DNA of 64,000 nucleotides from contig NZ_BLAE01000025.1 in assembly GCF_009687865.1 (NCBI RefSeq), positions 49,461 to 113,460 of the forward strand. The letters are read 5' to 3'. Made by a program: the position numbers and the translations under genes. Origin of the DNA: Acrocarpospora macrocephala (GTDB lineage: Bacteria; Actinomycetota; Actinomycetes; Streptosporangiales; Streptosporangiaceae). Positions 1 through 7,778 of the stretch are shown one piece after another. The notes below the pieces were generated by a model. That model was given only the letters and a program-made list of their open reading frames with translations. It had not been told where the DNA came from and did not search any database. Numbering within the stretch: position 1 is the stretch's first letter; every line of letters begins with the position of its first letter.

Positions 1-75
1 GGGCTGGGTGGGTGGGAGAAACCCGGTAACGAAGGGGTGGGAGTCGTTGAGGGGAGTTGACGGGTGGGTGGGGGT
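1..75. repeat. Fragment of dispersed intergenic repeat at window edge
   Basis: The first 16 bases are the exact reverse complement of a CCCACCCACCCAGCCC run at 14851-14866 inside thiL, and AACCCGGTAACG at about 24-35 resembles the start of the 88-bp repeat units at 971. The element continues off the left edge. The rest of 1-253 is G-rich; I see no convincing gene in it. Confidence 0.5.
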
Positions 76-196
76 CCCCAGTTTCGGGGGTGGGGCGTAC
101 GAAATAATCTGGAAAGTTGGCCTATGGGTCGTCAAGAATTGCCATAGGAGTGGCAAGGGAGGCGGAACATCATCGGAAATGTGGGTGGAAATGACA

Positions 197-221
197 AGGG
201 ACGCCCTTTCGAGGCGCCCCT
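197..221 (-). terminator. Possible terminator after the 64-aa coiled-coil gene
   Basis: AGGG-A-CGCC, a 7-base loop, then GGCG-C-CCCT forms a near-perfect stem about 33 bp downstream of the minus-strand gene that ends at 254. There is no strong U-tract, so this rests on position and stem alone. Confidence 0.35.
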
Positions 222-253
222 GACAATTTTCATTCGTGTTGTGACCCGGCCTC

Positions 254-448
254 TCAGGTGAGAGCCGGCTCGCGATCCTGCAGCCTAACCAGAGCCTCAT
301 CACGAGTTTGCGCGGCAAGCGCATCGTTTTGTGCCTGGAGCCGGGTGAGTTCTGCCTCCAAGTCACGGATGCGCTGCTGGAGGCGACGCATTTCCGAGAC
401 CATACGAGGGTCAGGACCGCCGACGTGGCCGAGTAGAGCCTTCGCCAT
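254..448 (-). CDS. Small coiled-coil protein, conserved in actinomycetes, function unknown
   Basis: A 64-aa protein. After a short N-terminal segment (MAKALLGHVGGPDPR) it is almost entirely one amphipathic helix with heptad-like leucines (residues about 17-57: RRLQQRIRDLEAELTRLQAQ), which should form a coiled-coil dimer. GGAGGACCC lies about 6 bases before the ATG. I recall similar short proteins in the same chromosomal block of Streptomyces, but no function. It is the upstream-most complete gene of the minus-strand mutM/rnc side of the window. It has no signal peptide and is probably cytoplasmic. The coding call is supported by the coiled-coil pattern and by typical codon use; the role is unknown. 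Confidence 0.75.
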   Translation of the reverse strand: MAKALLGHVGGPDPRMVSEMRRLQQRIRDLEAELTRLQAQNDALAAQTRDEALVRLQDREPALT

Positions 449-637
449 GGTTAAGGGTCCTCCACGCTGAGTGACCAGACTGGTTCGCGCACTTCAAGCC
501 GCGGGAGGGGTGCGCGTGGTTCTTCTCAAGAGTCGCACCGGCTGCGGAGGCGGTCAAGTTGAACGCTTCACAATGAGCGGCCGATGGACACTGTCGACAT
601 GTAAATATACCTCATTTGGGTGGTTTAAGGGAAGGGG

Positions 638-907
638 CTATCGCTCCACAAAGCCGACAACCGCCCCTTTCGGATCACTCCACCGCTCTATCACGCCTGT
701 GACCTGGCCGGGCGTGTCACCCCCACTTAACAGGTCAAGTAACGCGGCGCAAGATTCCCGTGGCCCTTCGGCCACAACCTCAACCCGCCCATCCGGTAAG
801 TTGAGCGCCCATCCGCGCAAGCCGAGCTCCAACGCCCTCGCCCGCACCCACCAGCGAAAGCCCACACCCTGCACACGCCCTTTCACCCAGACTGTGAGCC
901 TCACCAC
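638..907 (-). CDS. acyP: Acylphosphatase
   Basis: Acylphosphatases hydrolyse the carboxyl-phosphate bond of acyl phosphates. The signature [16 protein letters not shown] is present near the N-terminus, with the catalytic Arg in GFRWW and the Asn in the following GWALNLPDG strand, which is the family's second catalytic residue. I place the start at a GTG (907 or 904) because GGGGGTGAG sits about 6 bases upstream and the protein then has about 89 residues, the normal length. An upstream ATG at 943 has no ribosome site. The same strand and order (acylphosphatase next to mutM and rnc) occurs in Streptomyces. Three tandem repeats lie between it and mutM, so it is probably not tightly coupled to mutM. 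Confidence 0.9.
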   Translation of the reverse strand: MVRLTVWVKGRVQGVGFRWWVRARALELGLRGWALNLPDGRVEVVAEGPRESCAALLDLLSGGDTPGQVTGVIERWSDPKGAVVGFVER

Positions 908-970
908 ACCAAACTCACCCCCAATCCGATCGCCAGAAGTCATCCCGCGCCGACGCAGCCTACGACAAAG

Positions 971-1238
971 CCCCGGTAACAACAGGATCGGGGGTCCCAA
1001 AGGCCCCATCAGGCTCAACAGCCCCAGCCGTCACCATGGTTTCCTTCGACAACTTCGAACCCGGCAACAACAAGTTCAGGGTCCCATGCCTTCCCTCAGG
1101 CTCCGCCAGCCCCCGCCGTCACCATGGTTTCCCACCACAACCCTCGAACCTGGCAACAACAGGATCGGAGGTCCCCGAGGTCCCATCCCTTCCCCCGGGT
1201 TCCACCATCCTCGCCGTCACCTGGTTTCCCAACGACAG
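971..1238. repeat. Three imperfect tandem repeats of 88-89 bp
   Basis: Units begin at about 971, 1060 and 1149. Each opens with a CCCGGYAACAACA-like motif, passes through a GGCTC-N-GCC-like core and ends with CGTCACCATGGTTTCC or a close variant. The period is 88 then 89 bp, so not a multiple of three. Short open frames through it differ between units, so I do not call genes. It fills most of the acyP-mutM gap (908-1311). The unit belongs to the dispersed family also seen at about 5385, 14850, 23600 and 28500. Confidence 0.8.
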
Positions 1239-1311
1239 CTTCGGCGCGAACGTGCAGACGCACGTACCACGCCAGCCATCGCGATATATACCCTCTTCAC
1301 CCGATATACCC

Positions 1312-2184
1312 TCACCACCTGCCGTTTCTCGGTCTCGGCTGGCATTTCGGGCAGCTGTAGCTGGATCGGTTCATGAACGCGTCCCGCCGGATCGGGGTGC
1401 CACAGCGCGGGCACGGCTCGTCCCGCCGGCCGTACACAGCGAGTGACCGGTCGAAGTAGCCACTCTCGCCGTTCACGTTCACGTAGAGGCGGTCGAAGGA
1501 CGTCCCGCCCTCCCCGAGCGCCTCGGTCATCACCCCACGCGCGGCCGTGAGCAGTTCGGCCACCTTCTTGCCGGTCAGCGTCTCGGTCGGGCGCGCCCAG
1601 TGCAGCTTGGCCCGCCACAACGCCTCATCCGCATAGATGTTGCCCACACCGCTAATAAGCGATTGATCCAAGAGCGCCCGTTTCACCCCGGTCTGGCGGC
1701 GGCGAATCCTGATCGTGAACTCGGCATCGTCGAACGCCTCCTCGAAAGGGTCGGGCGCGATATGCGCGATCGGCTCGGGAACGTCACGCGAAGGCCGTAC
1801 CGCAAGGGGAGAGACCAGCAGATGCCCGAACGTGCGCTGATCGACGAAGCGCAACTCGGGGCCGTCGTCGGTGAAGCCGATCCGGACCCGCAGATGTTTC
1901 TCCGGCGGCTCTTTCGGCTCGACCATCAGAAGCTGGCCGCTCATCCCCAGATGGGCCATGAGCGCGTCCTCAACCGGTGAATCCCCCTCACGAAGCGGGA
2001 GCCACAGGTATTTGCCACGCCGCTCCGCCGACACCACCGTGCGGCCGACCAGCAGGTCCGCGAGCGTGCCGGTGTTGCGGCGCACCGCACGCGGATGGAG
2101 GACCTCGGCGGCGGCGATCTCCCGCCCGGCCACCCAGGTCTCCAGCCCGCGCCGGACAACCTCAACCTCGGGCAATTCCGGCAT
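1312..2184 (-). CDS. mutM: Formamidopyrimidine-DNA glycosylase (Fpg/MutM)
   Basis: Base-excision repair glycosylase and AP lyase that removes 8-oxoguanine and formamidopyrimidines. The mature N-terminus PELPEVE carries catalytic Pro2 and Glu3. Lys58 (RRGKYLWL) corresponds to the conserved DNA-contacting lysine. The helix-two-turn-helix region includes [18 protein letters not shown], and a C-terminal zinc finger (CPRC...CPKC, about residues 258-281) closes the DNA-binding domain. At 290 aa it is full length for the actinobacterial family. It follows rnc by 13 bp on the same strand, the usual rnc-mutM arrangement, so the two are likely co-transcribed. The 3' side holds short direct repeats (GATATAYACCCTC at about 1283-1318). 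Confidence 0.97.
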   Translation of the reverse strand: MPELPEVEVVRRGLETWVAGREIAAAEVLHPRAVRRNTGTLADLLVGRTVVSAERRGKYLWLPLREGDSPVEDALMAHLGMSGQLLMVEPKEPPEKHLRVRIGFTDDGPELRFVDQRTFGHLLVSPLAVRPSRDVPEPIAHIAPDPFEEAFDDAEFTIRIRRRQTGVKRALLDQSLISGVGNIYADEALWRAKLHWARPTETLTGKKVAELLTAARGVMTEALGEGGTSFDRLYVNVNGESGYFDRSLAVYGRRDEPCPRCGTPIRRDAFMNRSSYSCPKCQPRPRNGRW

Positions 2185-2197
2185 CTATGCTCCTGTG

Positions 2198-2935
2198 TCA
2201 GGTTCTGCCGACCGCCGCTTCACGGGCGTCACGCAGGTCGCGAATCGCCGTCCAGGCGGCTTCTGCGGCCTGCTGCTCGGCTTCCTTCTTGCTGCGCCCG
2301 GCCCCCGTGCCATACTCCTGCCCACCGACCCGTACGGTCGCCACGAACGATTTGGCGTGGTCAGGGCCGCTTTCGTCGACATGGTACTCGGGCACGCCCA
2401 GCATCTCCGAGGCGGTCAGCTCCTGCAGCGACGTCTTCCAGTCGAGCCCGGCCCCGAGCGAGGCGGAACGCTTGATCAGCGGGTCGAACAGCAGGTGCAC
2501 CACCCGGAAGGCCTCTTCCAGCCCCTTGTCCACGTAAACCGTGCCGATCAGGGCCTCCAGCGTGTCGGCCAGGATCGAGGACTTGTCCCGGCCCCCGGTG
2601 CCCTCCTCGCCCCGGCCGAGCCGCAGGAACCGCCCCAGATCGAGGGTCCTGGCCACATCCGCGAGCGCCCGCATGTTGACCACGGCCGCGCGCAACTTCG
2701 CCAGCTGGCCCTCGGGCAGATCCGGATGCCCCCGGAACAGGGTGTCGGTGACGACCAGGCCGAGCACCGAGTCGCCCAGGAACTCCAGCCGCTCGTTGGT
2801 CGGCAGGCCACCGTTCTCGTACGCATACGAGCGGTGCGTCAGCGCCCGCTCCAGGATCTCGGTGCTGAGCCGGACGTCGAGCACCCGCTCCAGCTCATCG
2901 CGGACGGCCTCCACGGCGACGGGCTTGCCAATCAT
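2198..2935 (-). CDS. rnc: Ribonuclease III
   Basis: Double-strand-specific endoribonuclease that processes rRNA precursors and structured mRNAs; in Streptomyces the orthologue (AbsB) affects antibiotic production. The catalytic signature [13 protein letters not shown] is at about residues 47-59, the second metal-binding block [15 protein letters not shown] follows, and a C-terminal double-stranded RNA-binding domain spans about 160-230. I chose the ATG at 2935 because GAGGAGGAAG lies directly upstream; an ATG 24 bases earlier has no ribosome site. This gives 245 aa. It is separated from rpmF by about 270 bp containing a large stem-loop, so it probably has its own promoter there. Confidence 0.96.
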   Translation of the reverse strand: MIGKPVAVEAVRDELERVLDVRLSTEILERALTHRSYAYENGGLPTNERLEFLGDSVLGLVVTDTLFRGHPDLPEGQLAKLRAAVVNMRALADVARTLDLGRFLRLGRGEEGTGGRDKSSILADTLEALIGTVYVDKGLEEAFRVVHLLFDPLIKRSASLGAGLDWKTSLQELTASEMLGVPEYHVDESGPDHAKSFVATVRVGGQEYGTGAGRSKKEAEQQAAEAAWTAIRDLRDAREAAVGRT

Positions 2936-3005
2936 GATCTTCCTCCTCGTGCATGGCAACGCCGAAGCACGGTGGCAGGTGGATCATCTTGACGAAGCCC
3001 GAAGG

Positions 3006-3043
3006 CGTGGTGGGCGTCGGGTACGCACCCGGCGTCCACCACG
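3006..3043. other. Large stem-loop between rpmF and rnc
   Basis: A 17-bp stem with two G-U wobbles and an ACGC loop (CGTGGTGGGCGTCGGGT paired with ACCCGGCGTCCACCACG). It could terminate the DUF177-rpmF transcript, or form part of the rnc leader as an RNase III processing or autoregulation site. RNase III autoregulation through a 5' stem is known in other bacteria; here it is inference. Confidence 0.6.
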
Positions 3044-3202
3044 GCCGCGGGCGAGCCGCCACCGCACACGCTTCCCTATGAAGCGCTTGTGAAGCAAGGT
3101 AACGCCGACCGGGCCGGTTTGACGACCCGATCGGCGCCGGAATCCCACAAACTCAGGCGCGCCCGGAACCGCGGCGCGCGCCGGGAATCGCTGAGCGCTT
3201 GC

Positions 3203-3382
3203 TCAGGCCTTCGGCACGATGACCTGACGGCGGTTGTAAGTGCCGCACTCGGGGCACGCGATGTGCGGGCGCTTCGGCGAGCGGCACTGCGGGCAGCTCA
3301 CGAGCACGACCGCGGTCGCCTTCCACTGGGACCTGCGGGCGCGGGTGTTGCTCCGCGACATTTTCCGCTTCGGAACGGCCAC
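3203..3382 (-). CDS. rpmF: 50S ribosomal protein L32 (zinc-binding form)
   Basis: A 59-aa basic protein starting with GTG, reading [20 protein letters not shown], the canonical L32 N-terminus. Four cysteines in two pairs (CPQC and CPEC) make the zinc ribbon, so this is the zinc-containing C+ paralogue rather than the zinc-independent copy that many actinomycetes express under zinc starvation. AGGAGG lies 6 bases before the GTG, inside the end of the DUF177 gene. The DUF177 stop codon and this start are one base apart, indicating translational coupling, as in most bacteria where yceD precedes rpmF. Confidence 0.97.
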   Translation of the reverse strand: MAVPKRKMSRSNTRARRSQWKATAVVLVSCPQCRSPKRPHIACPECGTYNRRQVIVPKA

Positions 3383-3383
3383 G

Positions 3384-3941
3384 TCAGGCCTCCTGATCGT
3401 CTTCGTTATCGTCTATTTTCAGGCCCTGCAGTGACGCCCACCGGCTGTCCACCCGGTCGTGCCGGTGGTCAGGGCCGGCGTCCGCCAGCTTGGCCCCGCA
3501 CTCCGGGCAGAGCCCTGGGCAGTCCTCGCGGCACACCGGACTCAACGGCAGTGCGAGCACCACCGCGTCACGGAACGTCGGCTCCAGATCGAGCAGTTCG
3601 CCGTCGAGGAGCGAATCGTCCTCTCTGGCGTCCTCCGCCGAGTAGAAGAAGAGCTCCTGGAACTCGACCTCGATCTCCGAGGTCAGCGGATCCAGACAGC
3701 GCGAGCACTCCCCGCTGAGCGGAGCACCCGCCGTGCCCGTCACGAGCACGCCTTCCATCACCGACTCCAGCCGGAGATCCACCTCGACCTCGGCGTCCTT
3801 GGGAACACCGATCATGCCGACCGCGAGATCCACCGGCGCCGGAAGCGTCGGACTCATCTTGCGCATCGACCCCGGTCGCCGGCCCAGATCATGAGTTGAA
3901 ATCACCCAGGGAGCTCGGGGGTCGAGGCGTGGCAGACTCAT
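3384..3941 (-). CDS. DUF177 (YceD-family) 23S rRNA accumulation protein
   Basis: YceD/DUF177 proteins are found upstream of rpmF and are linked to 23S rRNA accumulation. The protein has an N-terminal domain with HDLGRRPGS, a beta-rich centre, a CSRC pair and a second [13 protein letters not shown] cluster that probably binds a metal. I take the ATG at 3941 ([12 protein letters not shown], 185 aa) because actinobacterial homologues begin at this point; ATGs at 3953 and 3983 are alternatives. The C-terminus is acidic and overlaps the rpmF ribosome-binding site. It lies about 80 bp downstream of coaD on the same strand. Confidence 0.92.
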   Translation of the reverse strand: MSLPRLDPRAPWVISTHDLGRRPGSMRKMSPTLPAPVDLAVGMIGVPKDAEVEVDLRLESVMEGVLVTGTAGAPLSGECSRCLDPLTSEIEVEFQELFFYSAEDAREDDSLLDGELLDLEPTFRDAVVLALPLSPVCREDCPGLCPECGAKLADAGPDHRHDRVDSRWASLQGLKIDDNEDDQEA

Positions 3942-4020
3942 CCTGCTTTCCATAAGGCATGGCGAATCACCGCCGTCGTGCAAGGCCAGAGTCCAACGAT
4001 ACCAGCCCGGATGGGCATCC

Positions 4021-4497
4021 TCAGCCGCGCAGACGTTCCACCAGGAGCCGCAGGACCAGGTCGGGGACGAGGCCGGAGACGTCGCCGCCGTAGCGGGCGA
4101 TTTCCTTGAGGCGGCTGGAGGAGAGGAACGAATATTCCGGGTTGGTGGACATGAAGAGGGTTTCCACGCCGGACATGCGGTAGTTCAGCTGGGCCATCTG
4201 GAGTTCGTAGTCGAAGTCGCTGACCGCGCGCAGGCCCTTCACGATGGTCGGGATACTCTGCTGTTTGGCGAAATCGACGAGCAGGCCGTGGAACTTCTCC
4301 ACGCGGACGTTGCCGTACTCCTTGGTGACCGCCTGGAGCATGTCGATGCGTTCCTCGACGGTGAAGAGGCTCTTCTTCTCGATATTGATCAGAACGGCGA
4401 CGACGACCTCGTCGTAGAGCCGGGACGTCCGGCCGATGATGTCGAGATGACCATTGGTGACAGGGTCGAATGACCCCGGACAAACAACTCGGCGCAC
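4021..4497 (-). CDS. coaD: Phosphopantetheine adenylyltransferase
   Basis: Catalyses the penultimate step of coenzyme A synthesis: ATP plus 4'-phosphopantetheine gives dephospho-CoA and pyrophosphate. The nucleotidyl-transferase motif GSFDPVTNGHLDII (about residues 8-21) holds the T/HxGH-type site, and SFLSSSRLKEIA near the C-terminus matches the ISSTxxR motif. Length is about 158 aa, standard for the hexameric enzyme. Two GTG codons are adjacent at 4500 and 4497; the second has the better spacing (6) from AAGGGG. rsmD ends 21 bp upstream; the rsmD-coaD pairing is widespread. Confidence 0.97.
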   Translation of the reverse strand: MRRVVCPGSFDPVTNGHLDIIGRTSRLYDEVVVAVLINIEKKSLFTVEERIDMLQAVTKEYGNVRVEKFHGLLVDFAKQQSIPTIVKGLRAVSDFDYELQMAQLNYRMSGVETLFMSTNPEYSFLSSSRLKEIARYGGDVSGLVPDLVLRLLVERLRG

Positions 4498-4518
4498 CAC
4501 ACACCCCTTAGATCGGGC

Positions 4519-5073
4519 TCATTCGGCGTGACCGTACCAAACGGTCGCTTCACCGTAGCGACGGGCCCGGGCCTCCTCGAACCCGGGGGGCCATCGAAGA
4601 TCCTTCCCTCTCGTCTCACGCTCGACCGCGACCAACGCGCCGGATGTCAGCCAGCCGTTGTCCCGCAGCGCCAGCAGCACCTCGGCCAGCGTCTCGTCGC
4701 GCACCGCGTAGGGCGGATCCGCGAACACGAAGTCGTACGGCTCGGCGCACGGTTGCGCCACCACCCGCTCCACCCGGTCGGCGCGCAACACGGCTCCGGG
4801 AAGGCCGAGCGCGGCGATGTTCTCCCGGATCGTCCTGGCGGCCTTCGCGTCGGACTCCACCAGCAACGCGTGCGACGCGCCGCGGCTCAAGGATTCCAGC
4901 CCGACGGCGCCCGACCCCGCGTAGAGGTCGAGAGTGCGTTCCGGCACCCCCAGCAGCGACCCCACGGTGGCGAAAAGCCCTTCCCTGGCGCGGTCGCTGG
5001 TCGGCCGGGTGCTCTTTCCCGGTGGTACGGCCAGCCGCCGGCCGCCCGCTCTTCCTGCGATGACCCTGGTCAT
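4519..5073 (-). CDS. rsmD: 16S rRNA (guanine966-N2)-methyltransferase
   Basis: SAM-dependent methyltransferase that modifies G966 of 16S rRNA in the assembled small subunit. The SAM-binding loop DLYAGSGAVGLESLSRGA and the catalytic DPPY motif (FADPPYAV) are intact. The start is the ATG at 5073 (MTRVIAGRAGGRRL, 184 aa), where the family begins; the open frame continues upstream into the repeat region without homology. A weak purine-rich stretch precedes the ATG. It is the first gene of the rsmD-coaD-DUF177-rpmF group and follows recG after about 500 bp of repeat-rich DNA. Confidence 0.95.
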   Translation of the reverse strand: MTRVIAGRAGGRRLAVPPGKSTRPTSDRAREGLFATVGSLLGVPERTLDLYAGSGAVGLESLSRGASHALLVESDAKAARTIRENIAALGLPGAVLRADRVERVVAQPCAEPYDFVFADPPYAVRDETLAEVLLALRDNGWLTSGALVAVERETRGKDLRWPPGFEEARARRYGEATVWYGHAE

Positions 5074-5578
5074 CTGCTCATTATCCCTGGTCAAGAGTGA
5101 GTAAGAGGTGGCGAGAAATAGGTAAGGGTGATTCCCTCCACCCGCACCTGCCTGCAAGATGGGTCTTGCGGCCTTCACGGTGACCCAGGGGAAGGCCGGC
5201 CGGCGTGATCGTGAGCCCTTCCGCACGCCGGCGCCCTCGGCACCTGACCCGAGGGTGGGCCCAGCCGGGGACGGCATTCGGGGGGAGGCCGTCCCAAGGC
5301 TGGGCCCTGGGTCATTTTGACGCCCAGGGCCCCATCCGGCCCCCCACTCAACGCGATTGCTCCCAGACCTACGCCGTTTCGAGACCACACTCCCATCCAA
5401 CCCTCTGGTTCCCGTCGGGCTCAGCCCGACCCCGTGGTCGCTCAAATGAAGCAGGCAGCTTCATCCGCGTGGGCTCTCTCACCCGCCCCAAGGGGCTCCG
5501 CACGAACCCCGCCATCGCCGCGGCTGCCCCCAGAAATGACCCCCCAATCCCTCCAACACGCGGCCCTGCAGGACGAAG
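5074..5578. repeat. Gene-free 500-bp region with nested hairpins and one dispersed-repeat copy
   Basis: I see no gene here. At 5302-5332 a perfect 10-bp hairpin (GGGCCCTGGG / CCCAGGGCCC) encloses an 11-base loop. GGGCCCAGCC near 5257 also pairs with GGCTGGGCCC near 5299. At 5414-5430 GTCGGGCTCAGCCCGAC is a perfect palindrome around one central base; it is flanked by CCCATCCAACCCTCTGGTTCCC and CCCCGT, the same order as in the other dispersed-repeat copies. The hairpins may terminate recG or protect the rsmD 5' end. Confidence 0.7.
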
Positions 5579-7744
5579 TCAGGTTTTTTCCAGGTATTCG
5601 GAGCGTTCGTCCGTGACCAGGGTGTCGAGTTCTGCTTTGAGTCCTGGATGGGATTCGAGCAGGGGGTCTTCGGTCAGCAGGGAGAGGGCCTCTTCGCGGG
5701 CCGATTCGATGACGTCCTCGTCGCGCAGCAGTTGGAGCATGCGGAGTGAGGACTTGCGGCCGGATTGGGCCGCGCCGAGGACGTCGCCTTCGCGGCGCTG
5801 TTCGAGGTCCACGCGGGACAGTTCGAAGCCGTCCAGAGTTCGGGCCACGGCGTCGAGGCGCAGGCGGGCCGGGGTGTCGGGGACGGCTTCGCTGACCAGG
5901 AGGCAGAGGCCGGGGAGGCCGCCTCGGCCGACGCGGCCGCGGAGCTGGTGGAGTTGGGAGACGCCGAAGCGGTCAGCGTCCATGATGACCATGACGGAGG
6001 CGTTGGGCACGTCCACGCCGACCTCGATGACGGTGGTCGCCACCAGCACGTCGACCTCACCCCGGGCGAAGGAGCGCATGATCGCGTCCTTTTCCTCGGG
6101 AGGCAGCTTGCCGTGCAGGACAGCCACGCGGAGACCGTGCAGCGGCCCGTCGGCGAGCATCTCGGCGACCTCGACCACCGCCAGCGGCGGCCGCCGCTCT
6201 TCGGCGTCCTCCTTGGCCAGGTCCCCTTCGTCCCCCTCCTGATCCCCGATACGCGGGCAGACAATGTACGCCTGCCGCCCCAACCCCACCTCCTCCTTGA
6301 TCCGCTCCCACGACCGCTGGAGATAGTGCGGCTTCTCCGCCGCCGGAACCACGTGCGTCGTGATCGGCGCCCGCCCGGACGGCAGCTGGCTGAGCGTGGA
6401 CACCTCAAGATCCCCGAAGACGGTCATCGCGACCGTGCGCGGGATCGGCGTGGCGGTCATCACCAGCACGTGCGGCCGCCCGCCCTGGGACTTCTCCCGC
6501 AACGCGTCCCGCTGCTCGACGCCGAACCGGTGTTGCTCGTCCACGACCACCAGGCCGAGGTCGGCGAACTGCACCTTGTCCTGGAGCAGCGCGTGGGTGC
6601 CCACCACGATCCCGGCCGCCCCGGAGGCCGCGTCCAGCAGATTGGAGCGCCGGGCCGCCGCGCCCATCGAACCGGTCAGCAGCGCCACCCCGGTCCCCCC
6701 GAACATGCCGCCCCCGGCCAGGTCGCCCAGCATCGCGACGATCGAACGGTGATGCTGCTGGGCCAGCACCTCGGTCGGCGCGAGCAGCGCCGCCTGCCCG
6801 CCGGAATCCACCACCTGCAACATCGCCCGCAGCGCGACCACGGTCTTCCCCGCGCCGACCTCGCCTTGCAGCAGCCGGTGCATCGGATGTTCGCTCCCGA
6901 GATCGGCGGAGATCTCCGCACCGACCTCACGCTGCCCGTCGGTCAGCCGGAACGGCAGCCGCGCGTCGAAATCGGCGAGCAGGCCGCTCTCCTTGCCCGG
7001 CCGCGCCGTGGCGGGCCACTGCGCCGCCACGATCCTGCGCCGCACCAGCACCGCCTGCAGCAAGAACGCCTCATCGAACTTGAGCCGCTTCTTGGCCCGC
7101 GCGATATCGCCATGGTCCCGCGGCCGGTGAATGGCCTTCAGCGCGTCCGTCAGCCCCGGCAGGCCCAGCCGCCTGCGCATCGCCGGTGGCAGCGGATCAT
7201 CGAGCTCGAGCACATCCAGCACGGTCCGGACCGCACGCTGGATCTTCCAGGTGGCCAGGTTCTGCGCCGACGGGTAGATCGGCACGGGCGCGGTGCTGAA
7301 CTCCTCAGCGGTCTCCTCATCCTCGGTCACATAGTCCGGATGCGTCAGCGACCGCCGCTTGACCCCATTCGGCGTAGCGAAAACGTTGACTTTTCCGGAA
7401 AAGAAGGCTTCGGTCCCGGGCAGCAGCCGCTGCTCCGCCACGTACGCGCCCTTCCCGAAGAACGCGAGCCGCAGCCGATCCTTCCCGTCGGTCACCTCGA
7501 CATCCAGCCAGGTGCCCTGCCGGTTCTTCATCGGCCGCCGCTGCACGGCCGACACCCGCCCGACCACGGTGACATGATCATCATGCTCCAGCGAGGCGAT
7601 CGGCGTGAGCTCCCCCCGCTCCGCATACCGCCGCGGATAGTGACGCAGCAGCTCACCCACGGTGCTGATCCCCAGCGCACTCTCCAACGGCGCGGCCGTC
7701 TTGTCCCCCACCGCGAGCTTCAACGACTCATCGAACCTGGTCAC
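5579..7744 (-). CDS. recG: ATP-dependent DNA helicase RecG
   Basis: Branch-migrating helicase that remodels stalled forks and Holliday junctions. An N-terminal wedge/OB domain is followed by two helicase domains: Walker A GEVGAGKTVVA, Walker B DEQH (VVVDEQHRFG), MTATPIPRT, the TTVIEVGVDVP block and the QLHQLRGRVGRGG motif typical of RecG. I place the start at GTG 7744 (VTRFDESLKLAVG, 721 aa); the reading frame continues to 7900 but into the end of the upstream gene and without family similarity. No strong ribosome site is visible. The upstream gene ends 34 bp earlier, so co-transcription is likely. Confidence 0.96.
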   Translation of the reverse strand: MTRFDESLKLAVGDKTAAPLESALGISTVGELLRHYPRRYAERGELTPIASLEHDDHVTVVGRVSAVQRRPMKNRQGTWLDVEVTDGKDRLRLAFFGKGAYVAEQRLLPGTEAFFSGKVNVFATPNGVKRRSLTHPDYVTEDEETAEEFSTAPVPIYPSAQNLATWKIQRAVRTVLDVLELDDPLPPAMRRRLGLPGLTDALKAIHRPRDHGDIARAKKRLKFDEAFLLQAVLVRRRIVAAQWPATARPGKESGLLADFDARLPFRLTDGQREVGAEISADLGSEHPMHRLLQGEVGAGKTVVALRAMLQVVDSGGQAALLAPTEVLAQQHHRSIVAMLGDLAGGGMFGGTGVALLTGSMGAAARRSNLLDAASGAAGIVVGTHALLQDKVQFADLGLVVVDEQHRFGVEQRDALREKSQGGRPHVLVMTATPIPRTVAMTVFGDLEVSTLSQLPSGRAPITTHVVPAAEKPHYLQRSWERIKEEVGLGRQAYIVCPRIGDQEGDEGDLAKEDAEERRPPLAVVEVAEMLADGPLHGLRVAVLHGKLPPEEKDAIMRSFARGEVDVLVATTVIEVGVDVPNASVMVIMDADRFGVSQLHQLRGRVGRGGLPGLCLLVSEAVPDTPARLRLDAVARTLDGFELSRVDLEQRREGDVLGAAQSGRKSSLRMLQLLRDEDVIESAREEALSLLTEDPLLESHPGLKAELDTLVTDERSEYLEKT

Positions 7745-7778
7745 GTCAACCAGTTCTACCGCGCATCCCCGACAACAA

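Noticed and set aside
8-223. 71-codon open frame at the left edge
   Set aside because: Glycine/Trp-rich translation, no ribosome site, and the DNA is part of a repeat.
971-1238. Small genes within the 88-bp repeats
   Set aside because: Frames are not kept between units and periods are not multiples of three.
5074-5445. N-terminal extension of RsmD
   Set aside because: Family similarity starts at the ATG at 5073; the extension is encoded by repeat-rich DNA.
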